Shown piece after piece: positions 55,650-64,000 of a stretch of 64,000 bases of DNA. The stretch lies in assembly GCF_932294415.1 (NCBI RefSeq), contig NC_065535.1, forward strand, positions 85,581,862-85,645,861, read 5' to 3'. A model generated the notes under the pieces. That model was given only the letters and a program-made list of their open reading frames with translations, was not told where the DNA came from and did no database searches. The DNA is from Quercus robur. Its lineage: Eukaryota > Streptophyta > Magnoliopsida > Fagales > Fagaceae. How positions within the stretch are numbered: position 1 is the stretch's first letter; every line of letters begins with the position of its first letter. A program made the translations under genes and the position numbers.

Positions 55650-56999
55650 GTTTTCCTTATTTTTTTTCCAAATCTGCCATATAGCATAAGCAATTAGAGC
55701 TCCTTTCAAACAACAAAGTTCAGTATAGTGAAATTCAATTCTCACTGAGCTTCTAGTAGCTCAACTTGACTGAAACACAAAGTGGGTTTTTTTATCTGCA
55801 AAATCTGGCTCCTGTAAATTTATTTGTTTTCATTTTCATTTTCATACATACAAAATCTTGGATCAGGAAATAAATAGGTCACCTATTTAACTAAATGGTT
55901 AATGGGTACCCAACCCAATCCATTTATTCTAGGTGAGACCTGACCCATCCATTTACCCCATTACCCACATAAATATACATATATGTAAAGGGCTAAGTAT
56001 TGAAATGGCAACTCCAGGGCCTTGACCCATAAACTACAATTCATTTCGACCACTTCAGTTTCTACTTGTGATGCTGTTCTAAGATAAGTCTAAGCGTGAG
56101 ACCAACATTGAAATTGAGTTATGGGGCTGGGAGGGAATCTGAATAGGCTTTTGCTTAAAAAATAAACCACCTCCCATATAACATTCTGAGACCATAATTC
56201 CATGTCCTGGCAAAATAGATTCAGGTTGCAGCCATATCAAGTTGTTTTTACTTCAGGACCATAACCATGTATCCAAACAACATGGAATAGTGCAGTGAAA
56301 TTATTTTCACTTTGAATAAAATCAGAAGTCTCAAAAAGAAGGTTCTACTCATCCTTAATTAGGACTAATATGAATTCTGTTTATGGGCCTTAAAAGGGTG
56401 TAGCGAAAATTGAAAATTAGAAACAAGTGGCCAAACCAAATCCATAAAGCAAAATAGCCATTTAGGAACCAAGAATTATTTCAGATTAAAACAAAATCTG
56501 ACTAATCAATATTTTGCATAAGAAAATAAAGTCATTAGTCACAAATGAGCCTTCTTTGTTTTCCTGTTGGAAGTCCATAGTGCATACAGATAAACAACCA
56601 GCAGTTGATACAAGAAATTGATTTAAACGCAACAAAAAGCACCCATTTTCCCACAATGATTCAAAGTTCCTATTAAAAGCTTTCAATATTAGATACAAAT
56701 CAAAGCAAGCCCAAACAAAAACCATTCCAAAAATTATAGTATAATTACATGATTTACTCAGTGAAATATAATCAAACAGCTTATGGGCATAATAGAAAAA
56801 GCCAAAACTAAGCACTTACGAGCTAAGAAGTAGGAAACGGCGAAGATACACTGAGCCCACCAAAACCGTTGGAAGTTGAACCTATCTCCGAATCAGTTAT
56901 GCAAAGACGAACTTCCCAAATTGAAGAACAAAACTTTATGACAAATTGTGCAATCCCACATATGAAAGGGAAGAAACTGGAAGACAATTTTTCAAAATC

Positions 57000-57120
57000 T
57001 GTTCGCTCTGTCGGCTAGAAGAAAGAGAGGGAAAATGAACCAGAAGAGTGTAGGGGTTTTAGAGTTTTAGAACGGGAAAAAAAGAAAAAAGCCCGATGGT
57101 TAGCCCATTTTAATACCCAG
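57000..57120 (-). promoter_or_regulatory. CLO promoter with site II and telo-box-like motifs
   Basis: On minus, TGGGCT (57107-57102) is a site II-type element, and AAAACCCCTA (57060-57051) resembles a telo-box with one extra C. Such motifs are frequent at plant genes for the growth machinery. The 5' UTR exon ends at the donor at 56818-56817 (CTC|GTAAGT). The transcription start is probably near 57050 but not defined. Confidence 0.4.
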
Positions 57121-57435
57121 TTCTAACAGTACCCTTTTCTTTTTTTTTCTTTTTTTCTATAAAATCTTTGTTACAAACTTGGTATAGTCTTAGTTTTCAA
57201 CCCATAATAAGAAGATAACATGAGCCTCTATTTTGTGCAAGTGATTATATACAATCATATTAAGTGAGTAATGTATATCATGTTGAACTTGAGCTTTTAG
57301 TATCTTGGAGGAGCTCGAGTTTGATTGTAGGTTTGACTCGAGCTTCAGCCGAGTTTGAAAATTTATTTTTATTGTTGAGTCAAGCTTAGTCATTTACTAT
57401 TTAGCTTAGCTTGGCTTGATTATAGACCTATTTAT

Positions 57436-57593
57436 GAATTAAGCTGGTGCCACAACTTATGTCACAACTCGTCCATGTGGCAAATTGTAATTGGTGGAAG
57501 GGTGATGGTGGATCCATGTAGGGACATCCCTCCACCAACCACAACTTGCCACATGAGCGAGTTATGGCACAAGTTGTGGCACTAGCATTGCTC
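57436..57593. mobile_element. Mutator-type MITE, nearly palindromic
   Basis: Inverted arms of about 60 bp share gtgccacaactt and catgtggcaa, and the whole 158-bp element folds into a hairpin. A perfect 9-bp repeat cctatttat flanks it (57427-57435 and 57594-57602), suggesting a Mutator-type insertion. It lies about 400 bases upstream of the CLO transcription start. Confidence 0.72.
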
Positions 57594-57602
57594 CCTATTT
57601 AT

Positions 57603-58133
57603 ATTTGTTTGTGACTAGTGGATGATTACATTACCAATATTATCACTGATATCATGTCACGTTATTTTGACACTTTAGAATTTATTGACAAGGTAATAAA
57701 AGTTTTAGGATAATAATATGGTTTCTCTAATGGTCTATGGGAAATTCCCCTTAATCTATGAGGAGCATAAGGACGACAAAGATGTCAATAGGGTTTCTTG
57801 TTCTTCTTCACCAATAATTTTTACTCTCTTTATTTATTTATTTATTTTTGTAAATATGGAATTTTAGAATTATAGGATTAATAAGTTTTTATTTGTTTTT
57901 TTGATTGTATGTGTGGAACTTCTAATTCTTTTATTTAAAAGAAATTTCATGTAGTACTATTTTATTGAAGGGTATAAAACATGATGTGTTACACCAAAAT
58001 TTTATTGAATTTAATATGTTATAAAATAAATATAAGGAGGGCTAAAAATTAAGAAGTACACAAGGGAACGAGTCCAAAGTCAGGGGCCATGGCCATGGCC
58101 TCCTAAATCATTCTTTTTCTTGTAATCCACTAA
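57603..58133. other. Gene-free AT-rich spacer
   Basis: AT-rich DNA with stops in all frames. Nothing of note is seen before the element that starts at 58134. Confidence 0.5.
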
Positions 58134-59025
58134 GGCCGCATTTGGTTTTGCAATAAATACAGGGGAAAATGAATTCTTGTAAAGAAAATGAAATCTGGGT
58201 GTTTGGTTCTGCAATGAAAAATAGTCTGGAAAACGATTTTCGATGTTTGGTAACATTTTGAAAATGCTATTTTCCTACAAATGCTTCGCATTTTCTCAGC
58301 TTCCAAACAAATTTTATAATAGAAAATTTCAAAATATACACTTAGCCCAACCAAAAATCAAAATAAAATCATTTATTCACAATATATACATAATATACTT
58401 AGTGAAAGGAGGAAGAAAGAGTGAGAGATAGATCGGAAAAGAGAGACATTGGTATCAACGGAGGACGGCGGCACCCAGATCGGGAAACAGAGAGATCGGT
58501 ACCAACAGAGGGCGGCGGCAGCTAGATCGGGTGGGTGTGGATCGAGCAAGGTGGGTGTGGGTTTGCCGAAATGGGGATTGGGTTATGTGGGTAGATGGGT
58601 AGCTTGGATGTGGATCGAAGCTCATGGAGGAAGGTAGCTTGGATGATGGCGATGGTGGATCGGAGTCATGCAGCGGTGGAGAATGGCGGTGAGGTTGAGT
58701 GGGTGCGATCTCGCTGGTGCTGGGGTGCGATCTTGGTGGTGCTTCTAGTGGCACAATCTCAACGGCGTTGGGGTGCGATGAGACTAGGGCTTCTGGTGCG
58801 ATGGGTAGCTTGCTGTTTCTCTCTCTCTCTCTCTTCTATTTTCCTAGGGTGGAAATCCTTTGAAGGTAAAATGGAACTTGAATTGATTTTACGAGCCAAG
58901 AGGGTTATTTTCCGGTCAACGCGAAAATTGATTTCCATTTGACCCAATTTTTTGTACTTACCAAACACATAGAGGGGTGTAAAATGATTTCCTAAAACCA
59001 TTTTTAGCCCAACACAAACGCACCC
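58134..59025. mobile_element. PIF/Harbinger-like non-autonomous element
   Basis: The left end ggccgcatttggttttg and the right end, read inward gggtgcgtttgtgttggg, form an imperfect inverted repeat. TAA lies on both sides (58131-58133 and 59026-59028). The 892-bp body has a GC-rich core (about 58440-58800) with open frames on both strands that look like composition effects, plus aaaatggtttta/ggaaaacgatttt-type subterminal sequence. The plan (TTA/TAA duplication, CGTTTG-type end, GC-rich core) matches the element at 19482-26795. Confidence 0.7.
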
Positions 59026-59142
59026 TAAGTATCGTGAAATGACAATTTTGCAAGATGAATGGGTAGTGATGCAAAGGGTGCAGAAGATGTAGGACGAAGG
59101 GATTATACACACCATAGAATGGTAAATTTCTTGAAGAACTAT

Positions 59143-61920
59143 TGACACCCCATTTTGTAACCTGCATTTAATTTCACATGAAGGGTAAAAGGGTAATTTT
59201 ACCTTGAAAATAGGTATCTTAATTTTGGCCTCTAGATCCTTAATATCATTTCATCAAAATGATCTTGATGTTGTAAGATCAAATTGACTGGTCATAAGCC
59301 CAAATTGGACTATCAGATTGAAAACTATCATCAAATTAAGTTTTAATGGTCAAGATGCATTATTACAAATTAAGTTTGACTATATGTGATTATTGTTAGG
59401 TTCTAAAAGTTTAGAATAATTGGCAAACTATGAGCACAAACTTGTCTAGATATAGTTTCCTAGATCTATAGGTTTGATTAGATAATGTTCAAAGTGTTAC
59501 AAGTCAGAACACAAAAACATACAAGCTGTAGAAAGAAGAATTCAAATTTTGTGAAATCCGACTGATCAAAAATTAGATCCAACTAATCAAAAATTAGATC
59601 CAACTGATCGAACATTAGATCCGACTGATCGAAAATCACAGAAAATAAGATTTTGCAAAATTTTAATTAAGCCCAACAACCCATTGGCCCATTACGTGAT
59701 TAGGGTTTTAGATCTATTTCATATGGTATATAAAGGAAACCCTAAAACACGTTTTGAAGAGACTTTGGAAGTGCTTTTTGTGAGATCTAAAAGATATTGT
59801 GCCTTCTTCTATCAAAGTCACTACCGTAAATCATTTTCATATCATTAGATTTGGTAGATCTGAAGTTGTTGCGACAAGATCAACAATTGCTGATGATCTA
59901 AACCTTTAAGGGTGGTCTTGAAGTCTCAAACTGGAGAGTTCGTGTTACTAAACCTTTGAGTGGGATCTCAAAGTCACATGCGTGGGTGCTTATGTGCTAT
60001 AAATTCAAGAAGAAAAGGAGTTTGTCAATTTGAAGTTTGCACCTGATCGTGTCAATAAGTTACTACTTGAGGTAGCAACAGATTTAGGGTTAAATTTGAT
60101 TGTAAAAACTTCAATTCTCTTATAATAGATTTGCTTTACCTTAAGGATAGGTAAGTTAAATTCTCCTCAGGTTTTAACCTTGAGACAGTTTGTTTCATTG
60201 ATTTTCCTAGGTCATCATATCGTGATGTTATTTACTCTTCCGTTACTGTACATGATATGATTTATTATTGTTTTAACCTAGATCTGAATAATTAACCTAA
60301 GTAATCATTTGGCTAATATATTAGGTTAAACAATTTGGTTTAAGAGGTCTAAACAGAACAAACAATTGTGAACAATGGATTCCAATTGGTTATAAATATA
60401 ACTAATTTGAAATTAATGATGCGTCATAATTTAATTGGCTAGGACTACATCTTATGGTAAGGATGCACATACTTGATTAATTAGATAACCAAACATTAAT
60501 TATTCAATGAGTAATTTGTGTAATTATCTTTTTGATTAGGGTAAATTTGGAACTAATTAAGTTTAACATGGAAGTGATTGGAGTCTATTAATGTTAATTG
60601 GAAACTAATTTGGGACCTATTAATGTTAATTGTGCTGAAATTATTTTCTAACAAATGACCTTTGCTTACCATTTCGTTGATATCTTTTAGAATTTTTTGA
60701 ATCTGTAAGTGAGGTTAATTTTTCTAAAAACTAGACATCCGAGGCTTCAATTTGAGCATAAGAATGAGACATGTCTGATAAGAATCGAGTAAGATATGAT
60801 TTTTTGAAGTTGGTTCCATGAGCTGTTATAATAACTACAGGAAAAACTAAATTTTGCTTGCTTGTCACTCTCACTAATCTCTACATTTAATGCACTAGCT
60901 TTTCCCAAAGACTGAAATAAGGTCTAGGTTCATGATTCATTTTAATCCTTTGTCAACTCTCATTAAATGACATTTAATTCATATTTTTTCCACTACTACT
61001 ATATAAACCTTCCATAGCTCTTCCATTCTAAGACACAAAAACCCCCCACTTTTCTCTTTTTTTGAGTTTTAGTAAAGTAAAGTAGTCTTGTCATATCTTG
61101 ATCTTCTTAAGACTCACTCTCCTTCTCCTAATTCTTCTTTTTTACTCCACCATTTGGACCTTCATCAAGAATCTCCTCCTCCACCGTATGGATTTTGCAT
61201 GCAGGTATAATTCATTTCCCTCACTTGTTTTTTTATATTATTATGATGAGATTAGGATTAGAGTATGCTACTGTTTATTTAAATTCCTTGAATATGTTTG
61301 AATGTTCTTAAATGTTCATATGCATTCTTCACATGTTCCTGGTTGTTCATCACATGTTCATGCATAACACTAACTTTGATCTTAAATCCACATCAAAAAT
61401 ATGAAAAAAAAAATAGGTTTGTTTCATAATTCTCTCAAATCCTTGAATTTAGAATATCACCATCCACACACATTCGCTAGAATTTATTTTTCAATTTAAA
61501 TGTAATGTTTAATAAATTGAATTAGGGTTTATTACAAGCACACACACATTAAATTCAATATATAAATTGATTGATAACATATTGGATGATATGATATGAA
61601 TGTTGGTTACCATAGTCTAGAAGATCGGTTTCACCGGGCAAAATGGGTGCCTAACACCTTCCCATTTTGTAACATAGCATCTGAGCTTAGATCAAAGGTT
61701 GATAGATCAATACTTATCACTGTAATTTTCAATTTCTAGATTGTAACTAGAAAACAAAGTTAAGTACTTTATCTTAGATTTTATTTAATACAAAAGTAAT
61801 GTAATTTCTTATGATTAATGTAAATTCATTTGCAAATCAATAAAATAAGGAATTTTTCAATTTTGGTTTTCTTATTTATTTCAATAATTAAATAAGTGGC
61901 AACTCTATTGTAATACCCTT
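59143..61920 (+). mobile_element. Possible Tat/Ogre-like LTR remnant
   Basis: The left edge tgacaccccattttgtaacc and the later phrase gggtgcctaacaccttccca (near 61645-61664), followed by taacatagcatctgagct, are wording I associate with LTRs of Tat/Ogre Gypsy elements. A TATA box (tatataaa, 59728-59735) followed by about 400 bases of GC-richer text fits an LTR promoter. Four 21-bp tandem units (ccgactgatcaaaaattaga-type) lie at 59559-59642. No internal gag-pol and no target duplication were found, so it would be a solo or truncated LTR. The right border is uncertain. Confidence 0.35.
59559..59642 (+). repeat. Four tandem 21-bp units
   Basis: Units start at 59559, 59580, 59601 and 59622 and share cc(g/a)act(g/a)atc(a/g)aa. 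The last unit is the most diverged. They lie about 85 bases before a TATA box and might be regulatory repeats of the putative LTR. Confidence 0.85.
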
Positions 61921-62201
61921 AATTTAAAGGAGAAAATATAATCAGTTGAACCTTCGTTTTAAGAGGCAATAACACAACTTCACTCATTCACATGGGTTTG
62001 GCCTGACACCAAAAACAAGCTAGGCGCTGTCTCTCACAAGAACTTTAAACACTCAAGCTTGATGATACCTAACTTGGAGGCATGCTGCACATGCAAGATT
62101 AAACAAATATCTTCTCCCTTCCTTCCGAAAATAGAAAAGAAAATGGAAGAGGAAAAATATCATATTTAAAGCTAATGCTTATTAAACACATGTTTAGGAG
62201 C

Positions 62202-62320
62202 CAAAAGCCTTATAACTCAATTAATTGACATCTTTTAGTGTTTTCAATGAAAATATTTAGAGTTCAAATCCTCTCATGGCCTACTATTAAATTATAATAA
62301 ATAAAAAAACAAAAAAAAAC
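62202..62320 (+). mobile_element. tRNA-derived SINE related to the copy at 5979
   Basis: It shares agcctta..actcaatt, gacatcttttagtgttttcaa and agagttcaaatcc with the SINE at 5979-6097, and ends in an A-rich tail and (AC)n. No clean target duplication is visible. Confidence 0.6.
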
Positions 62321-62344
62321 ACACACACACACATAAACATGGGG

Positions 62345-62890
62345 TCTTTTTTATTTTTTATTTTATCTAATAAGCTGCAATTTCATTCATAAAACAGGAT
62401 AAGATGGGCACCCTGCCTTACAGATAGAGACTAAAGATCTAGGAAGATTGTCCTTATTGAAAAAGAAAGACTCAAGAGAACTAAGGGAAAGCTTTGCAGC
62501 CGCATTGCAATCCTTTTTGACCCAACGAAAGCAACAAACTGAAAATTAAGCAAACGAAAGCAACAAACTGAAAATAAATGCTTAAGACATAACACATTAT
62601 TGATGACATTGCTAATGGTCCATTCTGGGGAGAGGCTTTCAGAAGTTAGCGGATCAAAACAACTCTTGGTGTCTCCCTCAAGGATTATACGTTTCCAACC
62701 TTCCTCTTGAGCTAGCTGGACACCCCATAGAATTGCGTGGCTTTGGCTAGGATAGGGGAACTTTACAACTTTTTAGCCCAGATTTTTAACACATCACCTC
62801 TACTGTCTCTAGCGACGGCTGCTAGAGCTGAGTGTACTCGGCAATGGCTGCATCAACATTGATCTTGATGTGGTCAGGAGAGAGGGAGGG
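62345..62890 (-). pseudogene. Retroelement RNase H (RVT_3) fragment, degenerate
   Basis: On minus, broken frames give HIKINVDAAIAEYTQL, AVARDSRGDVLKIWAKK, VQLAQEEGWKRIILEGDTKS and SPEWTISNVINNVLCL, the order of a plant RVT_3 RNase H domain as at the end of plant LINEs. Frameshifts and a stop interrupt it. A 27-bp direct duplication with the core acgaaagcaacaaactgaaa lies near 62523-62577. It is opposite in direction to the LINE that follows. Confidence 0.7.
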
Positions 62891-62959
62891 GAGGGGGGGT
62901 GTGTTCCATAGGTGCTGGGATTGTTCATTATTGATCTATCAAAATTTGCTTTTACATAC

Positions 62960-64000
62960 AAAGACAGGGATGTGTGCTCTACTAATGGTTGGGATTGGCT
63001 CACTATTACATTCGACCTTCCTCCGGAGATTAAGGCCACTGTCCAGGCAGTCCCTACTCCATGTTTGCGAGAAGTGGGAATAAACTAGCATGGAAATTCT
63101 CCCCTAAAGGGGAATTTGATGCTAAGAGTGCCTATATCTTAGCTTCGGACTACAAGGACACTACCGCCTTTGATGGCACCTGGATTTGGAAGCTTTGTAC
63201 TCCTCTAAAAATCCAAATGTTCATGTGGAAATGCTTACATCAGGCCATAGGTGTGAAAGAGTGGTTGACTGCTAGAGGTATGCAGTTAAATGGCTCCTGC
63301 CCAATGTGCAATGCAGCAAATGAATCCATTCTCCATGCTCTCCGAGATTGCAATGTGGTGAAACCAATTTGGCACCAACTTGGAGTACGCAACAACAACT
63401 CTACTTTCTTCTCTCAGGGAATCAAAGATTGGCTAAGCACCAATGCCAAGTCCAAGTGGCTGTCTTCCTCGAATCACCCACCATGGAATGTGTTGTTTCC
63501 CTTCGCTATCTGGCTTATCTGGCATCAACGCAACCAAACGGTCTTTAAGGGTAGAAGTGCAAACCCACAACTGACAAAGAATATCATCATGCAAGCCACG
63601 GAGTATGCTTTGTGCATCAACCGGCCTAGTAAAAACCAAACTAGAATGATTAGACAGATCAGATGGGAAAAGCCAGATTAAGGTTGGGTAAAGTTAAACA
63701 CAGATGGGTCGGCTTCTGATCTTTTAAACGCTGCGGGGTGTGGAGGACTGATAAAGGATGATCAAGGAAACTGGCTTGGGGGGTTTTCGAGACACATTGG
63801 GCACACTAACAGCTTCATAGCTGAGGTTTGGGCACTCCGGGAGGGTCTTCATCTTTGTCACCTTATGAACCATCACTCTCTCATTATTGAGTTGGATGCT
63901 AGCGCATTAGTTACTGCTCTTAACAACCCTGTTTATGCCAATACTATAATCTCCCCTCTGTTTGATGACTGTAAACAGCTGGTTGCTCGCATTCCTCAAT
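62960..64000 (+). mobile_element. LINE 3' portion running off the window
   Basis: Open frame 63061-63681 encodes the zinc-binding region after a plant LINE reverse transcriptase: KLAWKFSPKGEFDAKSAYIL, WIWKLCTPLKIQMFMWKCLH, CPMCNAANESILHALRDC and WLIWHQRNQTVF. A single TAA (63679-63681) precedes the RNase H domain, which stays open to the edge: VKLNTDGSAS, AEVWALREGL and IELDASALV keep the acidic residues. It is cousin to the LINE at 20403-26636 (shared architecture, REIRWEK-like linker). It is 5'-truncated. Confidence 0.88.

Noticed and set aside
58449-58942. Gly/Arg/Trp-rich frames in the element at 58134
   Set aside because: Many open frames overlap on both strands in a GC-rich core, the pattern expected from composition and not from a gene.

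Overview
This is nuclear DNA from a flowering plant, most likely a woody eudicot. The evidence is split genes with GT..AG introns, AT-rich spacers with many small transposons, and protein sequences close to Arabidopsis families. Long C/G homopolymer runs and Au-type SINEs would fit Fagales or relatives, but the species is a guess.

Four genes look intact. (1) A BAG6/Scythe-like ubiquitin-domain protein lies on + at 3684-13345; its 15 coding exons join in frame to 722 aa. (2) A type 2C protein phosphatase lies on + at 39869-43188 (4 exons, about 357 aa). (3) A glycerol-3-phosphate transporter-type MFS protein (G3Pp5-like) lies on - at 45503-47471 (2 exons, 496 aa). (4) The U5 snRNP GTPase CLO/Snu114/EFTUD2 lies on - at 50114-55649 (10 coding exons, 989 aa, plus an upstream 5' UTR exon). 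A fifth locus at 27134-28964 is a broken, intron-containing copy of the 40S ribosomal protein S11 gene that still has its promoter motifs. These genes are unrelated housekeeping and signalling functions and form no operon or cluster.

Most of the rest is a layered record of transposition. At 19482-26795 a PIF/Harbinger-like element (TTA target duplication) was split by a 6.2-kb L1-type LINE with a perfect 16-bp target duplication. At 35073-39218 lies a complete hAT element with an unbroken 844-aa transposase and a perfect 8-bp target duplication; it sits inside a piece of plastid psaA that had already moved to the nucleus. At 33159-34106 a non-autonomous hAT element (perfect 8-bp duplication) contains a nested foldback. 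A Helitron with an exon-like insert lies at 16009-17533, and a MULE-like element with a duplicated end at 13964-15620. A TRIM retroelement lies in an intron of CLO (51540-51827). Harbinger-type and Mutator-type MITEs, SINEs, LINE fragments and a Tat/Ogre-like LTR remnant (59143-61920) fill other spacers. The window runs off inside another LINE (62960-64000).

I found no CRISPR array, operon, rRNA or canonical tRNA gene, and no clearly new biochemical system. The most informative items are the intact hAT inside a nuclear plastid fragment, the 150-bp duplication that copied a splice donor in the transporter gene, the TRIM in CLO, and the Helitron with an exon-like insert.
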